A stretch of DNA of 64,000 bases from Jaenimonas drosophilae (Eukaryota > Euglenozoa > Kinetoplastea > Trypanosomatida > Trypanosomatidae). The notes beneath the pieces are model-generated. The model searched no databases and was not told the origin of the DNA. It saw nothing but the letters and a program-made list of their open reading frames with translations. Made by a program: the position numbers and the translations under genes. How positions within the stretch are numbered: the stretch's first letter is position 1; each line of letters opens with the position of its first letter. The DNA lies in NCBI GenBank assembly GCA_030849065.1, contig JASAON010001615.1:36545-100544 (forward strand), read 5' to 3'. Of the stretch, positions 37,363-47,817 are shown piece after piece.

Positions 37363-39261
37363 TTATCTCAGCAGTCGCACCGCAGATTGACTCTCCATCC
37401 AGATCCCAACCTCACCACCCAGCAGGAGCGAGCTCCAGTTGCTATATGGAGAGCCCACACACGACAAATCCAGGTAGGGGAAGGCGTGGCTTGACTTCTG
37501 CCTCCGCATGAGAGCAACGAGCACCATGGTTCGCTCAGGGGCAGCATCAAACAAGTCTGTTTTGGAGAGGTGCAGGTGCCTCATGGTGTCTGATACCTGC
37601 TCGATCAAGGACACAACTGATCGAGCAGGGAGAGGGTTCTCCGAGAGATCCAGCTCCCGCAGGTGTGGCGCACAGGAGGAGCGGAGCGCCTTGCATAGGT
37701 AGGGAAAGGAGCTATCGGTCGCGTTGGCGCTGCGGGGTTTCGACGCTTGGGAAGGGCTTCTGCACGTCATGGATGAGCTTCCGCCAACCGCGTTGGCCCG
37801 CAGGTTGAGCCGCTCCAGCTTAACCGGTGCGCACTTTTCAATGGCAGAGGCTAACTGAGAGACACCCGATGCGCAGAGATTGCAGAAAGAGAGGTCGAGT
37901 GTTGTGAGAGAGACAAGGCAGGATGCCAGATTGAGCTTCGCCAACTGTTCCCGCAAATCGTGGTGGGCGAGGCTCAGCGCCGCTCCTTCGGTGGCATAGT
38001 GCAGCGATGGCAGTCGCTTCAGCACGGCAACAGGCAGCGCAGAGTGCCCCACCATCACCTGCTTCCACGCACGCTCATCCCGACCCATGGCACGCACGAG
38101 ACGCTGCACCCCCGACGGTGGTGCAAAGGTCACACACGCCAAGCTCATGCTGACCAGGGCGGGATACTGCTCAAAGAAGCCCACCACCACCCGCTCATCC
38201 TCTGCGCACAAGGCCAGATGATCCCACGCGATGCCCGTCAAATTTTGGCAAAAGGCACTCGCCTTCTGTGCTGCATTCACCATCAATCCAATGCATTCAC
38301 GGCCAATGTCGTTGGAACTGAGATTGAGCTCAAAGGAAGGCCTAGGGGTGAAGTAGACGAGGCCAGACAGGAATGTTTCGAGTGTCGTCTCGCCCCACCC
38401 GCAGGCGGAGACGTCCAACGACTGAAGGCACGGCTGGCGTGCCACGGCCTCGGCCAGGTGCAGCCAATTGGGTGTTGGGTCGGCCAACTGCGTAGTGCCA
38501 CGGAGGGAGAGCGATGAAAGGGTATTTGGGCAGAGCCGGAGGAATTGCACGACTTCCGTCAGTGTTTCCAGCCCGGAACCGTCGATGGACAGGCACCTCA
38601 GTGAGCTCAATCGTGCCTGCTGCGCCAACACCCGTAGGAGGAGCGCAAAATCAGCCGAGGTGGAACGGGAGAAGTCATGGAGATGGAGTGCGCAGAGCTG
38701 TTCGCTGCGGCGCTCCTCTCGCAGCAGTGTGGCAAGCTCATGCAGCACACGAGCCGCCTCCACTTGGTTCGGCATGTGCTCCACCCTAACCTCGCGGAAC
38801 TGCACATGCAAGAGGAGGCAGCGCAATCCACGGAAGCGATCCATCATGGCACCACGAATTTGGGTAGCCTGGTAGCCCCTAAGAAGAAGATCCGCTGGCT
38901 GTTGAAGCGCCACGCAGGCGTGAGCTAGGCAGAAGCACGTGGAGTCTCTGGCGTCATCCGTGAGGTGCACCTCGCGACGACCAATGTGGAGTGCGCGATG
39001 GATTAGTGACTGATCCTCAATGGTGCGTGAGCTACCGCAAACCCCAGTGATGCAGCAAGGCTCCACTGTCTTTCTCGGAAGATACTGCCGTACCAGAGAT
39101 ATTGCGTCGCGCCAGACAAGTTTGTTCATGTAGGCTGCTGCTGCTGATTCCTCGCCCTCGTCCTCCAATGAGGCAGACGGTGGCTCGCGCAGCAACTGCG
39201 TCCACAGAGCAAACTTGTAAGCAGCATCTTGGGTGACCTGTTCCTGTGAGGCACGATGCAT
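37363..39261 (-). CDS. Leucine-rich repeat protein
   Basis: This is a 632-residue protein starting at ATG (39261). The first 150 residues have no clear domain. From about 165 to the end there are irregular leucine-rich repeats of the ribonuclease-inhibitor type: LSSLRCLSIDGSGLETLTEV, CPNTLSSLSLRGTTQLAD, CLQSLDVSACGWGE, LTTLDLSFCNLCASGVSQL, LERLNLRANAVGG and LRELDLSENPLPARSVVSLI. Such proteins bind other proteins. Many are cytoplasmic or flagellar in kinetoplastids, but no partner can be inferred. No signal peptide or membrane span is visible. Its downstream neighbour starts 160 bases away on the same strand. Confidence 0.88.
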   Translation of the reverse strand: MHRASQEQVTQDAAYKFALWTQLLREPPSASLEDEGEESAAAAYMNKLVWRDAISLVRQYLPRKTVEPCCITGVCGSSRTIEDQSLIHRALHIGRREVHLTDDARDSTCFCLAHACVALQQPADLLLRGYQATQIRGAMMDRFRGLRCLLLHVQFREVRVEHMPNQVEAARVLHELATLLREERRSEQLCALHLHDFSRSTSADFALLLRVLAQQARLSSLRCLSIDGSGLETLTEVVQFLRLCPNTLSSLSLRGTTQLADPTPNWLHLAEAVARQPCLQSLDVSACGWGETTLETFLSGLVYFTPRPSFELNLSSNDIGRECIGLMVNAAQKASAFCQNLTGIAWDHLALCAEDERVVVGFFEQYPALVSMSLACVTFAPPSGVQRLVRAMGRDERAWKQVMVGHSALPVAVLKRLPSLHYATEGAALSLAHHDLREQLAKLNLASCLVSLTTLDLSFCNLCASGVSQLASAIEKCAPVKLERLNLRANAVGGSSSMTCRSPSQASKPRSANATDSSFPYLCKALRSSCAPHLRELDLSENPLPARSVVSLIEQVSDTMRHLHLSKTDLFDAAPERTMVLVALMRRQKSSHAFPYLDLSCVGSPYSNWSSLLLGGEVGIWMESQSAVRLLR

Positions 39262-39549
39262 CAGATTATCCCCAACACGTCACCCACCAGTTTTCGTGCC
39301 AGGATACACCATGCACCACCCAGCAAGGTATATCCACGATGTTCTGCTGCTACGGGTTTGCGCGCTGCTTTCCTACTAGCTCTCTGTGTCTGTGAAGGAG
39401 GGGGTCCGCCTACGAATCCAGAGCAGGAGAGAACACACGATGGAATAGCAAGCGATACTGCATAACTACTGTCGGTTCAACACGTCATCACAATACATGC
39501 AAAAAAGGGAGGCATGCTGAAGTGGGAGTGAGCAACCAACCGCATCATC

Positions 39550-40557
39550 TTACTCAGAGATGAGCTTCAGCTCTACGGACGTCATCTTCACAGCACTCTT
39601 GCGGCACTTGTCCTGGAAGCGGCAGACAAGCTTGGACATATCGTGCAACAAAAAGCAGCAGATGCCATGGTACAGTTCTACTCCAACTTGGTGGAGTACC
39701 AGAACGATGTCCTGAGCCGTGATGAGCGACGACGAGGAAGCTCCATCACGCACCGCAGATCCCTCCGCTGTGGCGGCCTCCGTGAAGTATACGAGCCAGC
39801 GCTCGAAGAGCTGGGATTGATCGAGTGCATTGGTTGCCCACGTGAGGCAGAGGTCGTAGTTGGTCACTGGGCGGCTCCACTGCTTAGCCTTGCGCGAGAG
39901 GAGGCCCCACACACCCTCCTTCTCCGCTGTGGTGGAGGTGGAAAGGCCCATGTCCTTGGATAGGGTTTCACGGAGCTGTGAGGCCCGCTTCAGAAATGTT
40001 CGCAGCGCCTCAGCCGTCTTCTGCAGCTCACCCAACGTGGTCATGGATCGAAGCGGAGACATTGCCTCGCATAGGCGAGAGAGGTACTTGACCTTGACCC
40101 CAATGTGATGGAGTGCGCTCCCCCCACCCTCCTGAAACCACACGTCACGCGGAACATAGACATCGGGGGTAATGTAGGCTCCCTGTTGGATCGAACGACT
40201 GAGCAGCCGCATCAACCAGTACACCCTCAGGTGCACCGAACGTGGAGCGCGGTAATCCTCGACAGGAGATGGGCCCGGGGTGAATTGCACCGGAAACTCC
40301 TGCAGGCCACCCACGCGCTCCACTGCCTTTGAGCGGCGAAGGCGTTCAACCTTGCGACGCACCTCATCACCGTTGCGTTTGATGGTCTCTGCAAGCTCAT
40401 CCCCGGGGGCAGGAAGGCAGTGGCGCACCGACTCCATCCTGGAGAGGGCAGCGTTGTACATCTCCATCGCCTCATCCACATTTCCCACACACTCCAGCGC
40501 GGTTCCCTGCTGCAGCATAGCAAGTGCCTGGATGAGCGCCTCGCCCGTTACGTCCAT
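39550..40557 (-). CDS. MIT-domain protein with unknown C-terminal domain
   Basis: This is a 335-residue protein. Residues 1-75 form a three-helix MIT-type domain: ALIQALAMLQQGTALECVG, then DEAMEMYNAALSRMESVRH, then LAETIKRNGDEVRRKVERLR. MIT domains bind ESCRT-III tails and occur in membrane-remodelling proteins such as VPS4 and spastin. No AAA ATPase motif follows. Instead there is a helical domain (about 105-330) with HLRVYWLMRLLSRSIQQGAY, VWFQEGGGSALHHIGVKVKY and a hydrophobic ALDQSQLFERWLVYFTEA segment. I do not recognise it. I chose the ATG at 40557 because the longer frame starts at TTG (40569). A role in endosomal or membrane trafficking is inference from the MIT domain alone. Confidence 0.85.
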   Translation of the reverse strand: MDVTGEALIQALAMLQQGTALECVGNVDEAMEMYNAALSRMESVRHCLPAPGDELAETIKRNGDEVRRKVERLRRSKAVERVGGLQEFPVQFTPGPSPVEDYRAPRSVHLRVYWLMRLLSRSIQQGAYITPDVYVPRDVWFQEGGGSALHHIGVKVKYLSRLCEAMSPLRSMTTLGELQKTAEALRTFLKRASQLRETLSKDMGLSTSTTAEKEGVWGLLSRKAKQWSRPVTNYDLCLTWATNALDQSQLFERWLVYFTEAATAEGSAVRDGASSSSLITAQDIVLVLHQVGVELYHGICCFLLHDMSKLVCRFQDKCRKSAVKMTSVELKLISE

Positions 40558-40780
40558 CTCACACCGCAATCAACCAGAGGATGAATGGGAGGGGGCCACA
40601 GCCAAGCCACAATCAAGAGAACAGCTACGCTAAGAGAATGAGATGTGAATTGGAGGGGTAGAAGAGACACCGGGGCATGAATGTGTGTTGGGAGGGGTAT
40701 CTAGTTGCTTGTACCAACGTGGCGGATCGAAGTCGTCTGTTAGATCCAAAGTATGAACAACAAAGCAGCCTCTCAGCAGC

Positions 40781-41035
40781 TTAGCGCAGACGGCGGGCCT
40801 CACGCTCAGTTTCCATGAGGGAGAGCATATCGTTCTCCTTGCAGGGTCCCTTCACGTTGCGGACGATGGTACGGTTGGCATCAGGGCCAGTCTCGGTCAT
40901 GAGACGGACGCGGACCTGAGTCACGTTACCGCGGGAACCGGTGCGGCCCAGAACCTTAATGATCAGGCCAACCTGAGCCTGGTCGGTGCCGGCGGCCACG
41001 ACCTCCTCGGCCTTCTTGTCCTTCTTATCAGCCAT
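40781..41035 (-). CDS. RPS28: 40S ribosomal protein eS28, copy 1 (S33 in trypanosomatid naming)
   Basis: This is an 84-residue small-subunit ribosomal protein. The core [19 protein letters not shown] and the C-terminus [15 protein letters not shown] match eukaryotic eS28. The N-terminus is longer than in animals, with a Lys/Ala extension ([18 protein letters not shown]). The ATG at 41035 follows a very short likely 5' UTR. The coding sequence is identical to copy 2 (41309-41563), while the flanking UTRs differ. Two copies fit the usual kinetoplastid way of raising output of ribosomal proteins. Confidence 0.97.
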   Translation of the reverse strand: MADKKDKKAEEVVAAGTDQAQVGLIIKVLGRTGSRGNVTQVRVRLMTETGPDANRTIVRNVKGPCKENDMLSLMETEREARRLR

Positions 41036-41043
41036 ACTAGAGG

Positions 41044-41074
41044 CTACCCACCCCGAGAACAGAGCAAAAAAAAG
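41044..41074 (-). promoter_or_regulatory. Putative trans-splice acceptor for eS28 copy 1
   Basis: On the minus strand the sequence reads TTGCTTTTTTTTGCTCTGTT, then CTCGGGGTGGGTAG. The AG (plus-strand 41044-41045) lies 8 bases before the ATG, giving a very short 5' UTR as is common for ribosomal protein genes. Confidence 0.5.
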
Positions 41075-41308
41075 CAAGGGCAATATTTGAAGGAAGCAGA
41101 GTTCTGAATGAAGGTCACATAGATACGCAAACACCAACCTCTGTGATGATGCAGTTCCAGTTGTTCATGATTACGTTGTTTGTAAATGAGAAAGAAGTGT
41201 TCAGCCTCATCACAGCCACCACGATGATACTCCGCGCGTCTGGCTCGATTGCCTGCGATGAGCGAACATCACAGGCAAATGGCCAAAAGCAACGTAGCTC
41301 GTCCTGAT

Positions 41309-41563
41309 TTAGCGCAGACGGCGGGCCTCACGCTCAGTTTCCATGAGGGAGAGCATATCGTTCTCCTTGCAGGGTCCCTTCACGTTGCGGACGATGGTAC
41401 GGTTGGCATCAGGGCCAGTCTCGGTCATGAGACGGACGCGGACCTGAGTCACGTTACCGCGGGAACCGGTGCGGCCCAGAACCTTAATGATCAGGCCAAC
41501 CTGAGCCTGGTCGGTGCCGGCGGCCACGACCTCCTCGGCCTTCTTGTCCTTCTTATCAGCCAT
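41309..41563 (-). CDS. RPS28: 40S ribosomal protein eS28, copy 2
   Basis: This 84-residue protein has exactly the same nucleotide sequence as copy 1 over all 255 bases. Identity stops at the stop codon on one side and at the ATG on the other, since the surrounding UTR sequences are unrelated. The spacer to copy 1 is 273 bases. The two copies may differ in expression through their UTRs. Confidence 0.97.
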   Translation of the reverse strand: MADKKDKKAEEVVAAGTDQAQVGLIIKVLGRTGSRGNVTQVRVRLMTETGPDANRTIVRNVKGPCKENDMLSLMETEREARRLR

Positions 41564-41808
41564 GAATGGTTGTGTGTGGAACTATGTTGTGTGCGTGTGG
41601 TCAAGTGATTGAAACGAAGAGAATGAAGGAGAAGTAAGGAACGCGTACCGTACATTGCTGATGATGAATGCAAAACCATGAAACCAATGACCACCGTTCC
41701 ATCCCCACAGGGATGAAGAGACTCTTGTTTTGATACAAACTGATTTTAGCTTGACGCACAACGGCACCGTTGACGCCGCTGCCAAGTTGGGACAAGTGGC
41801 GCGCTACA

Positions 41809-43095
41809 TCACTGCGGCAGAAGCGATTCTTGCAGATTTACAAGTAGCAATCGTCGTCGTTCGTCGTCTAGCTCAAGAACATGGGCAGTGAGCTCAGGAA
41901 AACTGATGGAGGATAGACAGCCCAAAACAGAGGCACTGTGCTTGAAGACGTAGGTACGGAGATAAAAGTAGGTGCACACACCCATGATGCCCTGGCAGTC
42001 CATACGATCTGTCATACCTCCATGACCAGGAATCAACGAGCTGAAGTCCTTCAGCTTGAAGGCACGCTTGAGGCCACTCGCGAAGAAGCCGCCAAAGGGA
42101 GCCACGAGGGAAGCGAAGGTTCCCAGCACCAGGGCATGCTTCTGCGCCGAGGAGCACAGAAAGGAGGTCAGCTGATGGCCACTAAGCTGTTGAATCCAGT
42201 GAGGGAACGCAATCTCCTCCTGGACGAAGATGGGATGACGCTCACAAGGAATGTTGTCTGCGTTGCGAAAGCCCGAGGCGGCGGGGCAGTACATCTCTGG
42301 GAAGTGACCAAGAAATCCGCTAAACCAAAAGGCCCACACCACGGTCATGACGAATGCACCAAGGAAGCCCTCCACGGTCTTCTTTGGGCTCAACGCGAGC
42401 AGACGCGTGCGGCCAAAGAGCTTTCCCACAATGTAGGCCCAAATGTCGTTCATGACAACACACATGACAGGGAGGAGAAACCAAATCTGACCCTTCACCA
42501 TATTCATCATCTCCATCCCACATTGGGTCACGACCAGCCCGAGGGTCATGACAGTCCACGTAAACTGAACAAACTGATAACGATAGAGCCCCTCACGCAG
42601 AGTGAGGACGAAGCTGATGAGGCCAACAAGAAGTGAACAGCAGCCAAAGAAGGGGAGTTTACTATACCACCACGCCGTCAAGGGAAAAGTGGCCATGATG
42701 GGGTCACGTAACGTGTACACGAGCATGTAGGTGATGGACATGACAAGGTAGTAGAGTTTGAGCAGACGGAGACTGGGAATGAGACGCTCCTTGTGCTCCT
42801 TGAGGTCGATGCGTGTGATCTCCGTAAACATGGTGACCATAATGAGGATCAGCAGCAGCATGCCAAACACGATACCCAGTGAGATGAGGGCGAGGAAAAC
42901 CACACCCATCAAGATGGTGAAGATCGTGCGATTCATCAAGTCAGCCCCACTCTTGGAGGGGGGAGGAGGTGCAGCCCCATCTGCCGGTGATGATGACCCG
43001 GTGGAGGTTCCTGGTTGACTCACTCGGCGCATAAGAGGAGACGGAATGTCAGTTGCGGTGCCACTTCGTGCAGGTTTTTCTATGGTTTTGTTCAT
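41809..43095 (-). CDS. CDS: CDP-diacylglycerol synthase (phosphatidate cytidylyltransferase)
   Basis: This 428-residue enzyme converts phosphatidic acid and CTP to CDP-diacylglycerol, the precursor of phosphatidylinositol and cardiolipin, in the ER membrane. The N-terminal 60 residues are disordered, followed by about eight hydrophobic spans (first FTILMGVVFLALISLGIVFG). The family signature is clear near the end: SGLKRAFKLKDFSSLIPGHG, then GMTDRMDCQ. It also has the upstream block FGRTRLLALSPKKTVEGFLG. I chose the ATG at 43095 because the longer frame begins at GTG (43104). The length is close to eukaryotic CDS enzymes. From memory, Leishmania places it beside the proline oxidase and S33 genes, as here. 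Confidence 0.95.
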   Translation of the reverse strand: MNKTIEKPARSGTATDIPSPLMRRVSQPGTSTGSSSPADGAAPPPPSKSGADLMNRTIFTILMGVVFLALISLGIVFGMLLLILIMVTMFTEITRIDLKEHKERLIPSLRLLKLYYLVMSITYMLVYTLRDPIMATFPLTAWWYSKLPFFGCCSLLVGLISFVLTLREGLYRYQFVQFTWTVMTLGLVVTQCGMEMMNMVKGQIWFLLPVMCVVMNDIWAYIVGKLFGRTRLLALSPKKTVEGFLGAFVMTVVWAFWFSGFLGHFPEMYCPAASGFRNADNIPCERHPIFVQEEIAFPHWIQQLSGHQLTSFLCSSAQKHALVLGTFASLVAPFGGFFASGLKRAFKLKDFSSLIPGHGGMTDRMDCQGIMGVCTYFYLRTYVFKHSASVLGCLSSISFPELTAHVLELDDERRRLLLVNLQESLLPQ

Positions 43096-45209
43096 GAGAC
43101 ACACTACACCTCAGCCAACCCGTTAAGGAGGGGGAGGGGGTGGGGTTGGTAGGACAGATCTGATGGCAATGCTCCGCGCCACGTATTACTTGACGAGGGG
43201 GGGGCGCTGAGTGACCTCTTCTGTTCGTCCGTCCGCTGTGTGGTGGACGAAACAACGTAATAGTCGTTGTGATGAAGATAGACTTCATGGTGAAGAGTCA
43301 GAAAGGTTTGGAAGAAGAGAAATTCATACACTTGATGATGCTGACAGCCTTGTTCTCGCGTAGCAATGCCCCCGAAGCCTTACATGTTGTTCTTACCCCC
43401 CACATGTACTGCGCATGCATGTGATCTGTGTGTTGTGGACCCAGAGTCCCGCAACAAGATCAGCTCGTCGGTGGGAGTGGAATTTGCTGTTCCCAGCAAG
43501 AATGATAAAGAAATGGTAGTTGTAACGAAAGGGGGGATAGGGGAAACAGTTCTTGTTCTGAGCCTCGAACACACATCAGAGAGCTGCAGATGCGTGCACT
43601 TCACATAGCAGTGACAGCGCCATGTCAGAAGCTCGCTCAGTACAACTTCAATCTTGCTCTGATAGTCATATGAAGAGAGCCACGAAGCGCAAACATGAAC
43701 AGAGAGGGGGGGAAAGAGCAAGAGAACGAAGAAGAAAAAATCAGTCGGAAATTTCAGGTGGGGGAAGGCGAGCGTCAACGTGGCTCCCCTTTGCCGTGCT
43801 CCAAAAGCAAACAGAACAGAATACAGCCAGTACAGCCTGCACCTCAGCACGTCATGGCACATCAAATTGTTTCGCGGGCGCGTTGTCACAGCACGCGCCC
43901 AAGAGATTCGTGTTCTAGTGGTATATACGGGGAAAATATGGATAGCGAGGAGAGAATCGCTATATAGTGCAGAGAGCATGACGAGCCCCAAAGCGAACGA
44001 CGAGTACGGCTTCGTCACGGCTCCAGCCAACCTGCAGTCTGCGGCACATCATTCACATGCAGAGGCGAAGGTTGGCCACGATGGCGGACTAATCCAGCAC
44101 CGATGATCACAGCATCGAATTGAGAAGAACACACACAAACACACAAACACACACACTTACGCACCGTTGCTAGGCGTTGTGCATACAGTCAGAGATATAT
44201 AAACTGAATCTATGCACATGCAGGCTGCGATCAAAGTGTCTAGGTCTGTGGGTATGTGCGGGGGTATCCCTTGGCATGACCAAGAAGAAGTTGAAAACCC
44301 GCAAAACTCGTGTATACGGGTTAGTGTCGAGGAGATGCCAATCCACGTGGACATGGTCCGTTCGTAGTGCTTCTCCCGCCAGAACCACTTCAGTGAGCTT
44401 AATGGGAAGGAAAAACGGAAAAGTCAGCGACAGACTCATATTGAGGTACCTCAGCGGCGAGCACGCCCTTCTTGTTTGCCAGCACGTGCAGCCGTTGCGT
44501 GGTAGGTCAGCCCAGCACCATGGCTATCCACTTTGCCCACTAGCGACACATGAGCTCCTCTGGTTGAGTGGTGATGCGCATTACCGACATCCCCACATCG
44601 AGTCATTGCCCATAAAAATAGAAGATTCATCTTCCTTGAGTGGCACATCATCACGAACGAATTGGCAATCCCATGGCCCTCGTTTTGTGCCACGAAATAC
44701 AACAGACAAAACAAAAATACAATACAAAAACAACACAACAAAGGTAAATACAAGAAGAAAAATGGTTGGCGTTATTGATCGTTTTCGGTTGAAGCAACAG
44801 AAAGAACAACAACAATGAAAAATAAAAAGATGTTGGATTGTGTCGTGATTCCCATAAAGGAGAGGTATCACGTTGATGCCTTTTGTCACCCCCCGGTCCC
44901 AACCCAGCGTCTCGTGGCACTTGACGCCTCCAATTCGGTGCAACCTTCCTGGGAAAGGGCACCACTACTCTACACCCACGACATCCCTCCACGTTCATGC
45001 GAATTGACAGCCTTCGCAAGCAGTTGAGGAGAGTGGCCTAGGAGGTGTGTCGCCACGCCCACATCCAATCTTTGTACAGTTCGACGTCTTTCATTTCCAG
45101 TGAGAGAGGTACACAGATCTACCATGGGATAGCTACGTGTTTCATGGGAGGGTATCACAGCGATCGCCACTTCGTGAGTGTGCGTCGCAACCTCCACGTA
45201 GCTTGGAAC
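43096..45209 (-). other. Longest gene-free stretch before the PRODH pair (2114 bases)
   Basis: No gene is convincing on either strand. It has a G-rich run (43197-43204), purine-rich DNA (43295-43325, 43700-43760; pyrimidine tracts on the minus strand) and a CA-rich run (44131-44158). Longer open frames (43380-44030 minus, 44177-44818 plus) start at non-ATG codons or consist of low-complexity translation. It could hold a non-coding RNA or a lost gene, but nothing in the sequence shows it. Confidence 0.45.
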
Positions 45210-46928
45210 CTAGCTGCGGGGTGAGCTCAATGTCAGGCGGCCAAAAATCTCCTTCTTCATCAGCCGCGTTTCTTCGCTATCCCCGCTGGAGAGAATGGAA
45301 GCATTCTCCACTGCGCGACGTCCCAGGTAGTGGATGGTCTCCCGAACAGGGCCGTAGGGCACGTACTTGTAGGCTACATAGCCTGCCTTGGCCAGGGGAA
45401 TGGTAAGGTTATCGCGCATGCCAAACAACTGGCCAAAGGCAACTCGGTCATGGAGATTTACATGGGTGAGGACCTGCTCGGTGATGCGCTCCAGAGACTG
45501 GCGATTGTGGGTACCAAAGAAGACCTCATGCTTCCGCTCCGGGTGTTCTTCAATGGTCTTCATGGCACGTGCCGCGGTGTCCTCATAGCACTTGGCGGTG
45601 TCCTCAATGGTGGGCCAAATAGGGCTTGTGTAGTTGTACTCCTCCGCCGTCTTGCGCTCCTGCACCATGTACGCACCACGCACAACTTTGCCACCCCAGT
45701 GGAAGCCCAGGTACTCTGCACGTTGCAGGTCGTTGTACACGCGGTCCTCAGCGTAGGTGAGGTAGCACTGGTAGGTGTTGTACACCACTGGCAGCTCCTT
45801 GTTGTACTTGACCTGCAGCTGACCCACAATGAGGTCAATCGCCAGTTGATAGAAGGTCTGCTCCGCATCTACGAGCATACGCACCTGAAGCTCCTTGGCG
45901 GTGGAAGCGATGAGCGACAGCCGGCGGCAAACATGCGCCCACAGCTCCTTCTCCGTGGCGCTCACCTCAGGCATGAGCGAGGCCAGCAGCTTCTGGTCTG
46001 GTGTTGGGTTCTGCGCCAAGATGGCGTCAATGAGAATCTCCTTGAAGCGGAAGTACGTCACATTGCCCTTCTTTGCAGGGTCAAGCGTGTTGATGATCTG
46101 ACTGAGCTCTGCCTCGCTGAGCTGCCGCCCAGTCTCCCTGCAGAGCTGCCATCCCTTGCGGACCTCATCCGTGGATACCGACACCTTGTGGCTCTGCTTC
46201 ACCCCCGTCACCATCCGACACTCCTCAAACTTGGGCACCTCCTCCTTGGCAAAGAAGCGGCTCCAGCACTGGTGAGTGTGCATGAGGATGGAGGACACAC
46301 GAGCCAGCAGCTGCGGATCGCACATGCCAGTTACTTTCACGGCAGCCACGCCATGAGAACCCACAGGGCAGTGGAGCGACGCATGCATGATGCTCATCAT
46401 GTAGAGTTTCATGTTCTCCTCAAACGTGGCCTCGGGTAGGGTATATGCTACGTTGCTCTTCTTGACAAGACTCGCCAGTGAAAGGTCCGGGGCCTGTGCC
46501 TGACCAGGCAGTGGGGCGAATCCCTCCGTGGTATCGGCCTCTGCGGCGTAGTCGAGTACGGCGCCAATCCCAACGGAATCGAGGCGGTGAACTGTGTCGC
46601 GCACCTCCTGGTCATTCTCCCCAGCACAGAAGTGGGAGTAGATGGTGCGCTTGACGAAAAATTGGTAGGTAAGGCCCTTGCCCAAGATCCTCTCGGAGCG
46701 CTTCATGAGAACAACCGAGTTCCGCGCAAAGTAGTCAATGCTGCAGATCTTGAGCACCACCAGTGCCTTGATGAGTTCCACAATGGACTTCTCCTTGTAG
46801 GTAGAACGGTCATCAAAGTTTACTTTGCCACTGGGTTTCTGCACACGACCCGATGTGGTAGTGGCCTCTCGGTAGAGAGCTGGTGTGCATGGTGCAAGGA
46901 TACGTGGTGATGGTACGTAACGGCGCAT
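45210..46928 (-). CDS. PRODH: Mitochondrial proline dehydrogenase, copy 1
   Basis: This 572-residue FAD enzyme oxidises proline to pyrroline-5-carboxylate, the first step of proline catabolism, which fuels insect-stage trypanosomatids. The N-terminus (MRRYVPSPRILAPCTPALYR) is a plausible mitochondrial targeting peptide. The barrel motifs are present: RMLVDAEQTFYQLAIDLIV, KVVRGAYMVQERK, and the substrate-binding tail YGPVRETIHYLGRRAVEN. An insert at about 260-330 contains an EF-hand-like helix-loop-helix (IINTLDPAKKGNVTYFRF). Its loop lacks the final acidic residue, so calcium binding is uncertain. Copy 2 lies directly upstream. Confidence 0.96.
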   Translation of the reverse strand: MRRYVPSPRILAPCTPALYREATTTSGRVQKPSGKVNFDDRSTYKEKSIVELIKALVVLKICSIDYFARNSVVLMKRSERILGKGLTYQFFVKRTIYSHFCAGENDQEVRDTVHRLDSVGIGAVLDYAAEADTTEGFAPLPGQAQAPDLSLASLVKKSNVAYTLPEATFEENMKLYMMSIMHASLHCPVGSHGVAAVKVTGMCDPQLLARVSSILMHTHQCWSRFFAKEEVPKFEECRMVTGVKQSHKVSVSTDEVRKGWQLCRETGRQLSEAELSQIINTLDPAKKGNVTYFRFKEILIDAILAQNPTPDQKLLASLMPEVSATEKELWAHVCRRLSLIASTAKELQVRMLVDAEQTFYQLAIDLIVGQLQVKYNKELPVVYNTYQCYLTYAEDRVYNDLQRAEYLGFHWGGKVVRGAYMVQERKTAEEYNYTSPIWPTIEDTAKCYEDTAARAMKTIEEHPERKHEVFFGTHNRQSLERITEQVLTHVNLHDRVAFGQLFGMRDNLTIPLAKAGYVAYKYVPYGPVRETIHYLGRRAVENASILSSGDSEETRLMKKEIFGRLTLSSPRS

Positions 46929-47817
46929 GTCTTAGTCAAAGAGACAGGACGGAGATGGATCTAGAAGTCGAAGAGTTTGATGAAGTGTTTGTGCGAAGCG
47001 TAATCTTGATGTGAAACACATGAGAATGGAGAGTGGGAGAGTTAGATGGATTCAGGTGGACACGTTCACTGCAAGGAAGTTCGTGAAACACATAGACCAC
47101 TGTGGGTCCTGTCAGCGAGCAGTACATTTGACCAGTGTATGCTTTGTAACCGGTACCTCAGTGAACAACCCACGCCATGGCCTATGCGGCCATCCATAGA
47201 TCTGGGAATCCACTGATTTGTAAAAGCAAAGAACTAGGAGAAACAATATTCGTGACACACATAAGTTGGTGACTAAGAAGAAAGACGTCATCCATCGTCA
47301 AGGATCCGAACAGAAACAAAATAAAAGCCCAGATGGTGTGTTTACCGCAGCTCCATCAGCAAAAAAAAAACAAGAAAGAATTCAGGACTTCACGCACATT
47401 TGATCCGTTTTTCGGGAAGCTCTTCTCATGCGTGCGTTTCGGCACCCTCGTGAGCCGACAACACCAACGTCACGAAGAAGAATCTTCTCTCAATAAGTGA
47501 AGTTGCGCTGCAAAGAAGAGCCACCGACCTTCAATTTCGTTCAATCGAAGATGTCATCTGACGGAAAAAAAAAAGAAGCCAGTGTCCACCTGCCTCACAT
47601 ACTGCGTGTGCAGCGCTACGCAGTTTGGTACTGGTCCCCGCACTACACCCAGTCATCACAGCCTCTTTGTCCACTATTGAAGGGGAGGCATCCATCAATT
47701 TAGTGTCCGTGCACGGCACTGTGTTGCCAGGTTACATTGGCGAGCGTGGATGAGCAAATCGAAGCCCTCACCGCAAGCCGCCTGTGTTTGCAACGCACCA
47801 AAGCAAGAAAAATTCAT
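46929..47817 (-). other. Spacer between the PRODH copies (889 bases)
   Basis: No gene is seen. It contains A-rich runs (47360-47371, 47565-47577, read as T tracts on the minus strand) and a likely acceptor close to the ATG of copy 1 (minus-strand CATCTCCGTCCTGTCTCTTT followed by GACTAAG). The rest is probably the 3' UTR of copy 2. Confidence 0.5.

Noticed and set aside
44177..44818. 213-residue plus-strand open frame
   Set aside because: It is opposite to the local cluster direction, ends in a Lys/Gln/Asn-rich translation of A-rich DNA, and has no recognisable domain.
45330..46439. 369-residue open frame on the plus strand
   Set aside because: It is antisense to proline dehydrogenase copy 1, and a similar shadow occurs over copy 2.
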